64,000 bases of DNA from Prostheceraeus crozeri (taxonomy: Eukaryota > Platyhelminthes > Polycladida > Euryleptidae): contig CAJQUW010007563.1 in the NCBI GenBank assembly GCA_907163375.1, positions 17,501 to 81,500 on the forward strand. The letters run 5' to 3'. The notes under the pieces were generated by a model that saw only the letters and a program-made list of their open reading frames with translations, searched no databases and was not told the origin of the DNA. A program made the position numbers and the translations under genes. Below are positions 1 to 11,417 of this stretch, one piece after another. Within the stretch, counting starts at the first letter, position 1; each line of letters starts with the position of its first letter.

Positions 1-344
1 GTTCTACCTGTCTCTATCAATGAGACGAATTGATGAATGGAATGAAATGGGAGGACACTCACGCGCCACACGCAACATAACACACTTCTCTCTTCCGTAG
101 TCTAACAAGCTCTTTACACAGGGATCGCAGTCGATTGCTATCCCAGAATCATGTAAGCTATCTGAATTTTATGTAACACTATTTCATCTACCATCATCAC
201 CCATATGAAATGTCATAAGATTTACAAGTTAAACTAAGCGTGCTACTATTTCCAAATGAAAAAGTATACATGGTTAAATCATCCACTGAAGCCCCATTCA
301 AGTAAGTCAGTATGAAAGCAAAGATAATACGAAATAAAAATTTA

Positions 345-800
345 TTACGGCATGTATTTCAAAAGGTCTTCATCGTCAATATCGTCCCAGAGTCTGCCTT
401 CACACAGATCACAAAAACAGTTCACTTGCTTCAATCGTTCTTCTACCGCGAGCCTCACTTTGTCGATGTACTCCCACTCCGCCATAGTTCGTGGCTGGAA
501 GTTAGGGGTGTACCATTCCCATAATTGATGGAGGAATTGGGTGCTGGTGATCTCCATCACATCATCAGTATCGTACTGCAGATACTTCCATCGTATGCCT
601 GTTAGGTCGGGACACTCATTCTCACATACACTCTCCTCTTCGTCATCCGCTGGTAATGACAACTTTCTGATGTTGTCGAGTCGGTATAATTTCTCCACCT
701 TCCCCTTCGTTGGGGCGTTTGGTGCAACGAGCGCCTTTGGCGATGAGCATGGAGAAGAGAACTCCAATTTTGTGTTCGATGTTTTTGGAGGGCTTGTCAT
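345..800 (-). CDS. Conserved 151-residue acidic protein of the outer element, left copy
   Basis: I do not recognise this protein. It starts at an ATG at 800 and ends near the outer end of the arm. The N-terminal third is rich in Ser and Pro, followed by an acidic stretch (ADDEEES), a Trp-rich middle (QLWEWYTPNF) and a Cys pair near the C terminus (CFCDLCEG) before an acidic tail. The right-arm copy at 43922-44377 differs at only about three residues, and the frame is open in both, which supports real coding. It is transcribed divergently from the zinc-finger/PolB gene across the repeat-containing spacer at 830-1090. It could be a small DNA-binding or terminal-protein-like factor, but no motif proves that. 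Confidence 0.6.
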   Translation of the reverse strand: MTSPPKTSNTKLEFSSPCSSPKALVAPNAPTKGKVEKLYRLDNIRKLSLPADDEEESVCENECPDLTGIRWKYLQYDTDDVMEITSTQFLHQLWEWYTPNFQPRTMAEWEYIDKVRLAVEERLKQVNCFCDLCEGRLWDDIDDEDLLKYMP

Positions 801-889
801 GTTGACTGTGAATAATGACTTTGAAATGTTTTCTAATTCTTAAGTATCAACAAGCAACCAATCAGAATGAACAGGCAATGAATGATGAA

Positions 890-1062
890 TATGAAAGTAT
901 ATATGCAAAGTGACATTCGTGTCATTTCACTCTGTCTTTGAGACGTATAAGTGAAGTGTTCTCTAGCGAATTCTGTTATTATTTGAGGCGTACAAGTGAA
1001 CTGCTCTCTCGTGAATTCCAAATTTGAGACGTATTATTTGAGTGAAGTCTCTATCTTGTTGA
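890..1062. promoter_or_regulatory. Divergent spacer with TATA-like run and three short repeats
   Basis: This spacer lies between the divergent 151-residue ORF and the PolB gene. It holds a TATA-like run (gtatatatgcaaag, about 896-909) and three imperfect copies of a module opening with TTTGAGRCGTA and followed by AAGTGAA..CTCTC..GAATTC, at about 938, 981 and 1023. The right arm has the same module (about 43660-43790). The position suggests a shared bidirectional promoter; this is inferred from placement only. Confidence 0.4.
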
Positions 1063-1276
1063 AGTATCAACCTTAAACTTGATTTCGTTGAAATGGTAAG
1101 TTGAAAATTTCTTCACCCTCAAACGTGTGGCTAATAGCATCTTCCTCAATTTCAGGCATCAACTTCATCACCAACGCCCTCCTTTCTCGAGGAAAGTTTA
1201 GAGTCGTTGAGTCAAGGTAGGTTGTAACAATACACTGAGACTTGAACAGAGATGACAGAATGATTTCTCTTTCAGG

Positions 1277-4200
1277 TGATGTGAGTTCCAGCTCAGGACT
1301 CTCGCGACAAGGCAACGAGTGGGAATGTGCCGACTGCGGACATATGTTTACAAGGAAGCACAGTCTCCTTCGACACATCAAACAACGTGTGTGTCAACGC
1401 AAAGCGGCATCAATCTCCGGCGGTGAAGTTGATTCTGACGATGACATCTCATTTCCTTGCGATTTGTGCCCTGTTTCTTTTGATAGTCACTTTCAGCGAT
1501 CTTCGCACAGACTTCAACCCACGCATACAAATGATCACTACACCAACGGTACCTCTACCATCTCCCTCATTAATGTTTCACATGATAATTTAGTACGCGA
1601 CTACTGCATGGAGTCCAATACTCAAATAGTAGATTTTCCTGAGTGGCTCCTTCAAAATTCTAACATTGTCGAAGCGTTCTTCAACAATTTAGACAATTTT
1701 AGAATGAAGGCGCTCATCTACCTTAAACTAAAATATATTAAGATAGATTTTCAAACGGGTCAAGTGACGGAGAGAATACAGTTTCATGTTCCTTCCTCTT
1801 CCGCAACCGAAGTTGTAGACTGCGAGTCTTGGCTAAATTTTCACATTCAATGTTTAAAATCAAATGTAGATAAATTCAATCAACGCGACAGCGCTCTCAT
1901 TTTTGATGGTTTGGACTCAGCCATATTCAAAATTTCCCTATTAGAAAGTCATGCAGCTCGAGGCACATTTAAACTACCAAAAACGTTGTATAATGAGAAA
2001 GTTGTCATCAATGTCGATTGTAAATCACAGTGTTTCAAATATGCAGTCCTATCCATCCTTCACTATAATGATATCAACGCGAATCGAAATCATACCTATA
2101 GCTATAGACAGTTGGAGGATGAACTAGACTTTGAAGGTTGTGATAGTAACAACATGAAAATCAAAGATGTAGAAACGTTCGAAAAACATAATAAGATTAA
2201 AATTGTCGTTCACGTGGGGGAGAAGGGGTTGAAGGGTGCCCGGTATAATTCACGTTCAACTTGTTATGAACGTGTAGTCAACCTCTTATTAGTAAAACAA
2301 GATGATAGCGAGGAATGGCACTAGTGTGGTATTCCCAAAATCTCTCGCTTGTACACTCACTTGGGGCACTCTAAAAGAGGTGAACATTTTGTATTCGACC
2401 GCTGCATCCGCTCCTTTTGGAGTAAAGATAAATTTGAAACTCACTATGAATGGTGCAAGCGAGGTAAATTACAAATGGAACGCATGCCCAAAGATAAAAT
2501 ATTTTCACATAGGGATAATGGTGACGAATTAAGTCCCCTGCGTGTCATTTACGCAGACATAGAATGCTACATTGATGATATCATCCACAAGCCAGCAGCC
2601 ATATCCTGCTATGAAGCATGGCACGACCACTTTAGAAATAGGCAAAACAAAATGCATACTTGGCAAGGTGAAGATTGTATTTCAAAATTTCTAGAATTTC
2701 TCGATAAAGCTGCTAAATTTCAACAATCATATGATTCCCAATTGCAGCGTAAGTCACTACATATGTCAGATGAAGACAAACAGAAATTTGAAAGTTGCAC
2801 ATCGTGCCCTAAATGTCATAAAACGTTTGATGACGATAAAATTAAGAAAGTGCGTGATCATGATCACATCACTGGTAAATTTAGAAACGCACTCTGCTCC
2901 AAATGTAACTTTTCACTTAGGTTGAGACGTCGTGTACTACCCGTCATTTTTCATAACTTTAAGGGCTATGACAGTCATATGCTCATAAAAGGAGGGTTGA
3001 GCCAGATGAAATCGTGGCAGTTTAATGTAATAGCGCAAACGAGGGAAAAATTCATGGCAATGACAGGAAAAGTAGCAGTAGATAAAACTAAAGAAAATAA
3101 GACAGTCTTCTTCGAAATAAAATTTTTAGATTCATTCCAATTCATGTCAGCGTCACTAGCTTCTCTCGCTCGTAATCTCAAGTTTCTTCCCCATAGTCAA
3201 ACTTTGAAGAAACACTATCCAAACTTAACGGATGAAATAATCACTCGCAAAGGAGTCTTTCCCTATGCGTATTTTAGCTCAATGTCTAAACTATATGAAA
3301 CAACCCTTCCTTCCATTGACAAATTCCAAAACGATTTGACGGGTCAAGATTGTCCAGTAGAGGACTATGAACATGCTCAAGAGGCATGGTTAAAATTTGA
3401 TTGTAAAACGTTTGGCCATTACATGATCGCTTACTTAGAATTAGATGTCATTTTGCTGGCTGATGTCTTTCAGGAATTTCGACGAGTGGCATTAGAAGAA
3501 GACAAATTAGATCCTGTGTACTTTGTCAGTCTACCAGCCATGTCCTTTAAATCAGCCTTTAAAATGACTGGTGAGACCATCCATCTCTTACAAGACCCGG
3601 AGATGTATAACATATTTGAGCGCGGAATACGCGGTGGTCTCACATTTGTGAATAAACATCACATAAAATCTAAAACAGTAGGTAATGATCATATCCACCT
3701 AAAATACTATGACCAAAATAATTTATATGGCAGTTCACTGTCTAGACCACTACCTCATTCCGAGTTTAGTTGGTTAAATCAAGATGAGCTTGTGTATTAC
3801 TCCAACCTTTCAAAAATTCTGAAGATTCCAGATGAAGGTGATTGGGGATATTATTTTGAAATGGATTTGATTTATCCAAACAGTATTAAAAATAAAACTG
3901 CTGATTTCCCACTCGCACCTGAATCTGGTGAAGTGACTGAAGATATGTTTTCACCATTCATGTCACAATTTCATAATAACTTAACAGAGTGTGGACAGCC
4001 AATGTACAAACCATGTCGCAAACTTTTACTCACCCAATATGATAAGAACAATTATCCCGAACACTTCTGCATACTAAAATTCTATTTAGAAATGGGCATG
4101 CTTCTAAAGTCAGTTCACCGCATTATCAAATTTAGACAGAAAGCCTTCCTCAAACCCTACATAGATAGTAACAGTCAAAAACGTGCACTCACCCAAAATA

Positions 4201-5062
4201 ATTTTGAAAAAGATTTTTATAAGTATAAGAATAATAGTCTATTTGGTAAGACGATGGAGGATGTTAGAAAACGCATGAACTACAAACTAGTCATTGATGA
4301 TCAAAAATATCACAAATTGACCTCATCACCTCTTTTCATTGATAGAGACATTATCGATGAGGACCTTGTAGGTGTTAAAATGATCAAATCTGAAGTTGAG
4401 TTGTGCAAGCCCATCTATATTGGCCAAGCTGTATTAGATTACTCTAAGCTTGAAATGTACCAACTCTTTTATAAAATACTAAAACCATGTCCTCTCGTAA
4501 AAGAGGTTCGTTTGTTGGGTGGTGATACAAATAGTTTCTTCTTAGGTATTACAACTCAAAAAGATTTAAATTTTAATGAAGTAGCTAAGTCATTAGAAAA
4601 ATATTTCGACACATCTAACTACAATCCCACTCATCCACTCTATTCCATACAGAATAAAGCCAAACTTGGTTGTTTTAAGGATGAAACAGCAGGAAAGGAA
4701 ATAGATGAAATGATTCTCCTCGGTCCTAAAATGTATTCCATGAAATTAAAAGAATGTGCAGATAGTATTAAGCGTGCTAAAGGTATATCAAAATCCATTG
4801 TTCACAAAATGAAACATCGGTCCTATAAGAAGGCCTATAAAAAAATAAAACTATAACGCTTGTCAATATGACAATCTTAAAATCTCAAGTTTATACTGTG
4901 AAAACGCACACGTTCAAGAAACGAGCGCTTTCAGCATGGGAGGATAAGAGGTGTTGGATAGGACATAACACATCTCTTCCACATGGACATCCTGACACAA
5001 ACATACCTCCACCCAAAAGAATAAAACTCACGCTACCACATTCAGGAGATGTATTGACATAA
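1277..5062 (+). pseudogene. Zinc-finger / endonuclease VII-like / family B DNA polymerase locus, left-arm copy (fossil)
   Basis: This locus encodes a replicative DNA polymerase of an integrating element. The N-terminal part has two C2H2-type fingers (CADCGHMF.., CDLCPVSF..) and a region with VNVDCKSQCF-like character that is typical of multidomain PolB proteins of metazoan elements. The following part has a Cys pair module and a DHDHITGKFR motif resembling the His-Asn-His fold of recombination endonuclease VII. Family B hallmarks come next: an exonuclease I motif (YADIECY), HNFKGYDSH (Exo II), YLELDVILLAD (Exo III), a palm motif DQNNLYGSSLS and NNSLFGKT. Two short GT-AG intervals between about 1093 and 1276 suggest the 5' end could be spliced. 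The locus reads toward the central repeat array. It looks broken in about two places. A shorter inverted copy lies at 41789-43480. Confidence 0.8.
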
Positions 5063-5243
5063 TCAACTTTAACTCAGTATTTTGATGTTGCTTTTTGGTA
5101 GATATACATGGTTGTTTTATGTATCGCATAAGATCGTTTCTTCCTTGTGAATATATGCCTACAGTCAGCCCATTCCCCTATATCTGTGAAAAGACTTTTT
5201 CATACACAAATATGTTTATTTCAATAAACATATCACAATGACT
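5063..5243. other. Spacer between convergent PolB and 77-residue ORF
   Basis: The spacer is AT-rich. A small inverted repeat, tatgtttatttcaataaaca, at about 5211-5230 lies between the converging genes and includes AATAAA on both strands, so it may be a shared polyadenylation or termination site. The right arm has the same arrangement at about 41620-41640. Confidence 0.4.
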
Positions 5244-5477
5244 TCACTTTGTTTTCCGAAACACTAAAGTTACGAGGGATTTAGTATCTTTCACATGGAT
5301 GCACTCTTGTAAACCATTGGTAATTTTGATAGCAATAGAGGGTATAGTTTGTTTGACGACGGGGTGATAGAAAATAGATTCAAACATCTCGAATATTCCA
5401 TATGAAGCGTCTTTATCATGAATGAAATCACGTAAAATGTATTCTTTTTTCTCACCAACAGAAATAGGTATAATCAA
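5244..5477 (-). CDS. Small conserved ORF convergent to PolB, left copy
   Basis: I do not recognise this product of about 77 residues. The open frame has no ATG of its own at the 5' end, so its true start may lie further upstream. It includes IPISVGEKKEY, a middle with FESIFY and a basic C terminus. The right-arm copy (41375-41608) differs by only about three residues, which argues that it was a real gene of the element. It points toward the PolB gene, and the two 3' ends are about 180 bases apart. Confidence 0.45.
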   Translation of the reverse strand: MIIPISVGEKKEYILRDFIHDKDASYGIFEMFESIFYHPVVKQTIPSIAIKITNGLQECIHVKDTKSLVTLVFRKTK

Positions 5478-5559
5478 ATCACTTTGGGGCGATCATATCT
5501 TTTTCAAATGACTGTGGAACATTGATTTCCATGATGAAGATTTAAACAGTTAGATTCGA

Positions 5560-5691
5560 TGACGAACAAGATTTACTAGTTTGCAAGTTAGACTAAGCGT
5601 TTTATTATTTGTAAATGAAAGATATAGTTTCAACAGTTTACAGATTACAAAATAAAGTTTCAATAGCGTTTATGTTAAAAATAAAGTTTAA
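5560..5691 (+). repeat. Start of the AATAAA-containing tandem array
   Basis: These are degenerate units of about 28 bp of the form AAATAAAGTTTCAACAGTTT followed by ACAAGTTA or a variant. The array is cut at 5691 by the piggyBac insertion and resumes at 21981. Confidence 0.75.
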
Positions 5692-5705
5692 CCCTTTCGC
5701 TGCTG

Positions 5706-5725
5706 ATGGTAAGTATACTAGCCAT
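5706..5725. promoter_or_regulatory. Subterminal palindrome, piggyBac left end
   Basis: ATGGTAAGTATACTAGCCAT is a degenerate copy of the perfect palindrome seen twice near the right end (21871-21890 and 21915-21934). It is a candidate transposase-binding site, inferred from position at both ends. Confidence 0.45.
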
Positions 5726-6425
5726 GGGTGCATTCTCTCCTGTGCTACGTCAGTTTTATCATTCATTCTCTCCAGTGCTTTATGCTTCTCTGTAAAATCC
5801 ACCGACACGGCAATGACAGTTACAATCAACAAACATGTGTTTTGGTCCCACTTACAATGCAGCTCATTAACGGCGTGGGGTTAACAAGAAGCTGTTTATA
5901 CTAGAGATAAGAAATTTGACACCGAAGTTTATTGGAATATCGGAAGACAAGTGTGAATGTCATCCTCTCAAATTTTTGTCACTGAATTATAAGTCTCAAA
6001 CTTATCACAATCTCTAAACCAACATTAGGATTAGCAAGGGGCTTGCAAATATCTCAAACGCAAACCCATCTAGAAGTTCGGATTTTGGCCCTTCTTCTAT
6101 GCGTCCGCATTGAGATTCAGAATAGAATTTTGAAGTCTGGCTGCACTTCTATTTTATTTTCTCACGTTTTGTATCCATATTTTTCATTGTGTAAAGCGAT
6201 AGGCGTACATTGCGTAGATAGATTAGGCTTATATAACAAGTATATAAGTCAAGAAGGGGGCTTGAATGATAAAGGTCAGAATATTAATTACAGATAGTTG
6301 AATTTTCATATTAATATAGGCTACTCGGTGTGAATGGAGCCATGATATAGTGCTTCACGACGATAATATGCATGTTATTGACTTGTTATGTGCATAAACT
6401 TGGGCAATGTATGTTTATGTCAGAA
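5726..6425. other. No gene seen
   Basis: This is piggyBac interior without a supported gene. One open stretch (6043-6297) lacks family features and is likely chance. Confidence 0.5.
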
Positions 6426-7685
6426 TCAGTTAGCAGTGCTGAATCTAGGATATGAATTCGGGGGGGGTCCTACAAGCTGCAGGGGGGCAGGCAAATCTGC
6501 TATATTTTACCGACTAGACACGGTTAAGAAAGAGATCTGACACTACTGAACTAGTGATCAGCTTAGACATGTATATGAATATAAGTGAAATAAAAACTGA
6601 TGCGTTCAAAAAATGTAAGTATATTCAAATCAAAAAAGTTTTATTCTGCGACACTTCTGCGATGATCATGATCGCATGATCTCAGTAACTGTTTTCGTCA
6701 CTCAGTTCATTTGGTCCCTCAATTGCAACCATCATTAAATGATTAAGGGACACAGGGGACAATTTGTTCCGCAATTTGGTGTGAATGCCATTCATGGGAC
6801 TAAATGACCGCTCGACACTAGCAGTGGTAGATGGAGTGCATTCAATGCAGCAGCTCAGGGCTCGCAGGAGAGGATATCCCAGATCCCTAGTGAGCAAGTC
6901 ATGTATTGGCTTCCCATCCGGTAATTCCTTGGATTTCTCTTGAGCAAAATAGTGAAAGCTCAAGGCCTCAGATCTTAGTCGATCTAAATTCTCAAAAACA
7001 TGTGGGAAAAGACGCCCAATATTTTCTACAGATGTCTGAAAGTCATCAGCAGCCGCACATGTTCTGTAAGTTGATAATACAGCCGCACTTCGCATGAAAA
7101 TGCTTGCACTGTTATTAAACTTCTGATCTAAAGTATCAACAAACTTTTTATGTAGTCTTTTGATGGTTGGCGCTACTTCACTAGTATCATCATCTTCAAT
7201 GTGTACAACCTCTGAAGCTTTATCATAAAGAATCCGTGCTTGATCACGCCATGAAGTATTATCATTATTAACTATGTCAGACAGATGATTTTTCGTTGAC
7301 TGAACGAAGTATTCGATGTTAGATGCAGATATAGTCAAAGTCTGCAAATGGCGGCTCAATGATGATATAGTATTTAGTACTGCATCTACTGCAACCAGCA
7401 GGACAACCAGCGATTGTCCTATCATGCAATAAGTACTTATTTTTAAATGTTTGGGTTTGTCACACCATTCCCTCTCATATGGCATTATCCGATGGAGAAA
7501 TTCAGAAAAACACATGCTCACTCACAGATGATGAATTTGTCACAATATTGACAAGGAAATGGAGATTTCTTGCTTGAGAGCATATGGGCAAAATGTGATA
7601 TTTTCCTACGGGAGGGCAAGTTGCGATGCCGGGGGGGAATTCCCCCCCCCCAAAGCACCCCCGTAGATTCTTTACTGTCAGTTAG
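6426..7685 (-). mobile_element. hAT element 1, short, with 8-bp target duplication
   Basis: The element is 6434-7677. It begins CAGTGCTGAATCTAGGAT and ends with the inverted counterpart (..GTAGATTCTTTACTG), with G-runs just inside both ends. It is flanked by perfect 8-bp copies of TCAGTTAG at 6426-6433 and 7678-7685, the hAT hallmark. At 1.24 kb it keeps only the C-terminal part of a transposase, so it is non-autonomous. Confidence 0.87.
6682..7521 (-). pseudogene. hAT transposase C-terminal fragment
   Basis: The frame of about 279 residues ends with the hAT dimerisation region: STTASVERSFSPMNGIHTKL followed by RNKLSPVSLNHLMMVAIEG, the (A/V)ERxFS...(L)R..L....L..LM pattern of hAT/ZNF862-type transposases. 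The N-terminal BED finger and the first catalytic acidic residues are not present, so it is a truncated relic of a roughly 600-800-residue protein. The remaining frame is open, which suggests a fairly recent internal deletion. It reads on the minus strand inside a 1.24-kb element bounded by an exact target duplication. Confidence 0.8.
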
Positions 7686-9270
7686 CGGTCTGAAAGAGAC
7701 TACCGACTTAATTTGAAATTAACGAAGGAGCTACATGTTTGTGAAAAATTCGCTCGTGGTTCTTCTAATTGAAAATACTTTAATGAATAAAAATCTTCTA
7801 TTCATTAAAAGTCAATTATAAAGGCACTTTTAGTCATTTGAAATTTATGCATTCTTCCGAGCTGATATGTGATTTATTCAACTTTTTCATATGAAAGCCG
7901 TCAATACTTTTTGCGATGCTAGAGCCAATAGACTGATCTCTCGTTGAGTAGTCAATTGAGTTCGTGCTGGATGATTGAATTTGGCTATTTGAATTTACGA
8001 ATTATTACTACTGAATGAATGAGCGACGGTATAACAGCGAACTGACAGATAATCAGTGGTCTGTATGATTGTGCCAGCGTTGAACATGTTTAATCTTCTT
8101 CCGGTTAAATTTCTAGTTAATTAATAGGACAGCCAAATGAGCTCGGTCTTAGCTGTAGGCCTAATGTAAAATACTTTGTGGCATGCTCTTGTATTTATGG
8201 CTCTGTTTGCTGTTTAAAGTTTTATGTCAATAAAAAAATTTGATTAGTTTGCGTTTTATGAAAGTGTATTTCGCAATCTATTATTGTAGCAATTTATACA
8301 TGATCCATGTCACTTTCTTTAGAATGTTATGAAATTTTCATCACACGTATGTATTTGATAAGTAATACACAGAAGAGCGTGGTATTCGATAAATTGTCTC
8401 AAATTGCTCAGTTTATTTATTAATCTAAACAGTACAGCAGCAACAACACTGTTCGCAAACGTTTTTGTCTCCTTGGCCTTCGTACAAAAACTTCGGATGT
8501 CGGAGGTGAATCGAAATTTTTGTGAATTTGATAATTAGCAACTAATTTATACATTTCTATCATGAGAAAATACACCGTATAAGTTCATTTCCCATTGATT
8601 TGAGTTTAGTGATGTCATTCAAAATTTTTCAATATTATTCAATTCTTCATTATTATAAATACTATCATCATGGTAATTTCAGAAATATTGTTCCGAAAAG
8701 TTGGACAGTGATAGTTGCATGTGAGTCAACGTTAAGAATGAAATTTATTTTGAACATTGTGTTTATTGACGTAAATTGTTGCATGATGCATTGCGCTTTG
8801 GTTAGATAGGCTTACTTGTGTTCTCTGATGGATATTACTTAAAATTTTATGAAGGCGTGAGTTATTGATAATAAAGTCCTTTCCCATGATTTTTTGATTC
8901 ACAAACATTGCTGTTGTGCACATTGCAAGTATATTTACGTGACATAATACAGAAGAAACACTATCATTCAAACTAAGTATGTTTCATCCATCAGTATATC
9001 TCAACCCACACCATTTATATTTCACATCACTGATGATGCTGTAATTTTGTGTTTATCAAAGTAAGTAAATTGCCTCCCCAATCCTGCCTTTGGTTTCCTG
9101 CGTGACCAAAGCACAGATTTAATTCAAAATAAAAGCAATTAAAATTTTCCATGAAATGAATGCTTGGAAAATACGCAAACATGCAAAACTTGCACTGCAA
9201 GCAAGAAATCATCGTGAGTAAAAAGGTAGAATGCAAAGCTCATGGCTAAATTGCATTAAAAATCTTTAGT
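7686..9270. other. No gene seen
   Basis: This AT-rich interior of the piggyBac has only short chance frames. It lies beyond the 3' end of the transposase gene. Confidence 0.5.
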
Positions 9271-9292
9271 CACCATTCACCAATGTCGATAA

Positions 9293-11317
9293 TCATCCAC
9301 AATGAAATTGTTCGAAGCAAGGAGAGGAACATAAACCTGGATCTCCAGGGCATTTGATGCAAACGTAGGAAGAGCGCTTACTTTTTCCATTGCTGTAACA
9401 CACACGACAACGTTTCGTAGGACATTGATTGTTTCCTCTTGGCTCAATCTTAGAAGGAAAATGCTGGCCAGTTCGCTTACCAAGATGAAAGGTCGAGTTG
9501 AGACTTTCTGCTTCAGTAAGAAATTTTGAAGCACATATCAAATATTGTTCTAACGACAGTATTCCACCGTAATTTCGGTAGATAATGAATGCATTCAGGC
9601 ACAGTCGTTGAATAAGGTAAACTCCAACTTTGAGAAACCACCTGTAACTTTTCCTAGTGGCATCATATGAGTGTAGATTTTGATCAGCCCTGTCAACACC
9701 TCCCATACTCATATTATAGTCCACCATACTGGCACTCTTTCTTACAGATATCCTCTCACCTCCTCGCACAATTCTTTCCGTCGAGTGAAGGGTTGCCTTG
9801 TTAAAAGTGTCGATCATGTACACTGTTTTTACTCCACTAGACTTTTTGTCACAGAATTTTGAAACGATCAAGTTTCCATTCGTGGCAAACTTCGTTTCTT
9901 TATCCGCTGTGATGCTATTTGCAAGATCTTGAGGAACACCACGGTTTGGACGAATTGTTCCCGTGAAGTGAGTTCGGCGAGAAAGCAGATAAGAAGCTAG
10001 CCGCACGCTTGCAAACCAATTATCAGCGAAAATGCGATACCCGAGGTCAAGGTATTCTTCCGACAAATGCACCACTATCCGTTCGGAGAGGCTGAGAGCT
10101 GTTGCGTATTGAGCAAAACGATCATGCTCAGTTTTCATGGAATGGAAGTCAAAGTTGAGCATGTAACCAGTGTCACTTTCACAGAGCATGTATATCTTTA
10201 TGCCAAATCGACTTCTCTTCGCTGGGATGTATTGTTTGAATACCAATCGACCTTTGAAGAGTAACAAAGACTCATCAACAGTTAAATTTGACTTTGGTCG
10301 GTACACAGAGCTGATGATACTACGTATTCGCCTTGCAAACGGTCGAATTTTTCGGAGGAGATCATGCTGATCACCTAGATCGCGATAATCGGCAAAACGA
10401 ATGAAATGGTGCAGCAGAAGGAATCGATCGCGATTAATGGAAAAGTCACTTTGGAAGAATGGAGTGGAAATGAAGGGGTCAGTGCTCCAGTATTCACTAA
10501 GTGAAGGCTTCTTGATGACACCCATCAGTAAAATCATACCAATAAATCTCTTCATTTCGGTGACATCTGTCTCTTTCCACTTTCTGAATCGAGAATGCGG
10601 TTTCAAATGCTCCTCTTCTTCTTTCAAATATTGATCTGCACGAATGTTTGTAAATTCAACTAAATCATTGAACAACTGTTCAGTTAAGAACAATTTCAAC
10701 GATTTCTGAATCAGGTCTCTGTCGTCATTGACAGACAGCATCTCCTCCTCACCATCAGATGCAAGTCCAGGAACACCAAGGAAAGTAAATTTCGGCAAGG
10801 TCAAGTCAGAGTCAGTATCGGTGAGTTCCCAGTCAAGAGGAGCGGCTAGAGTCAATGGCAAATCATTCATAGGTAGTGGAGAGGCTGAGCTGAAGGGCAC
10901 ATGATTCGGAAACAGCGGAGAAGTCTGAGTCAAGGGTACAGGATTCGGCAACGGAGAAACTTCAGGCGAAGGTACAGGATTCGGCAACAGCGGAGAAGTC
11001 TGAGTCAAGGGTACAGGATTCGGAAACGGAGAAACTTCAGGCGAAGGTACAGGATTCGGCAACAGCGGAGAAGTCTGAGTCAAGGGCGCAGGATTCGGCA
11101 ACGGAGAAACTTCAGGCGAAGGCACAGGATTCGGCAACAGCAGAGAGGCCTGAGTCAAGGGCGCAGGTTTCGGAGAAAGAAAGGAGACTCGAGGCAAAGG
11201 ACAATGTGGTGTCAGTTCAGGCTGTTCTTCGTCGGTGTCAGTGTCACCTTCGTAATCAAAAATAGTTTGATCGTTGATGTTGTCGATGTCACTTTCATCA
11301 TCACTCAGGACCATCAT
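9293..11317 (-). CDS. piggyBac transposase, full-length open frame
   Basis: This 674-residue DDD transposase would excise and insert the surrounding element at TTAA. The start is an ATG at 11317 in an acidic N terminus (SDDESDIDNIND), followed by four Pro-rich 25-residue repeats (about residues 50-160). The core (about 190-590) has LTVDESLLLFKGR, the first catalytic Asp region. Next come RSRFGIKIYMLCES, then IFADNWFASVRLASYLL (second Asp), and MGGVDRADQNLHSYDATRKS (third Asp). A C-terminal Cys-rich zinc-binding domain follows (CPTKRCRVCYSNGK...CIKCPGDPGLC). Length and domain order match full-length PGBD4-like transposases, and no stop interrupts the frame. It is probably the transposase of the 5692-21980 element, although a nested second piggyBac without visible ends cannot be excluded. 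Confidence 0.93.
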   Translation of the reverse strand: MMVLSDDESDIDNINDQTIFDYEGDTDTDEEQPELTPHCPLPRVSFLSPKPAPLTQASLLLPNPVPSPEVSPLPNPAPLTQTSPLLPNPVPSPEVSPFPNPVPLTQTSPLLPNPVPSPEVSPLPNPVPLTQTSPLFPNHVPFSSASPLPMNDLPLTLAAPLDWELTDTDSDLTLPKFTFLGVPGLASDGEEEMLSVNDDRDLIQKSLKLFLTEQLFNDLVEFTNIRADQYLKEEEEHLKPHSRFRKWKETDVTEMKRFIGMILLMGVIKKPSLSEYWSTDPFISTPFFQSDFSINRDRFLLLHHFIRFADYRDLGDQHDLLRKIRPFARRIRSIISSVYRPKSNLTVDESLLLFKGRLVFKQYIPAKRSRFGIKIYMLCESDTGYMLNFDFHSMKTEHDRFAQYATALSLSERIVVHLSEEYLDLGYRIFADNWFASVRLASYLLSRRTHFTGTIRPNRGVPQDLANSITADKETKFATNGNLIVSKFCDKKSSGVKTVYMIDTFNKATLHSTERIVRGGERISVRKSASMVDYNMSMGGVDRADQNLHSYDATRKSYRWFLKVGVYLIQRLCLNAFIIYRNYGGILSLEQYLICASKFLTEAESLNSTFHLGKRTGQHFPSKIEPRGNNQCPTKRCRVCYSNGKSKRSSYVCIKCPGDPGLCSSPCFEQFHCG
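10921..11165 (-). repeat. 75-bp in-frame tandem repeat in piggyBac transposase
   Basis: Units begin at about 10924, 10999, 11074 and 11147 (ctgagtcaagg...). They encode a 25-residue Pro-rich unit including PLTQTSPLLPNPVPSPEVSP. The period is a multiple of three, so copy number can change without breaking the frame. Confidence 0.85.
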
Positions 11318-11417
11318 ATCGGCAACTTGTTCTTTGGTATATCTTCTCGACTCGCCATGTATGGAAACTATAGTTCAGATCACTTTTCTACAGGAGATTC
11401 AACTCTTGAATGAATCT

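Larger units (their letters stand above)
1..5691 (+). repeat. Left arm of the outer inverted repeat (outer segment)
   Basis: This segment is the inverted counterpart of about 41160-44721. It holds the 151-residue ORF, the PolB gene, the 77-residue ORF and the start of the AATAAA-containing array. The arm continues at 21981-23106 and 39231-39951, after the two later insertions. No gene was seen in bases 1-340. Confidence 0.85.

Noticed and set aside
833-1021. 62-residue minus-strand frame in the divergent spacer
   Set aside because: It translates the repeated promoter-like modules and has no ATG start; conservation follows from the duplicated arms.
1073-1381. Minus-strand frame of 102 residues, mirrored at 43341-43649
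   Set aside because: It overlaps the zinc-finger region on the other strand and appears twice only because the arms are duplicated.
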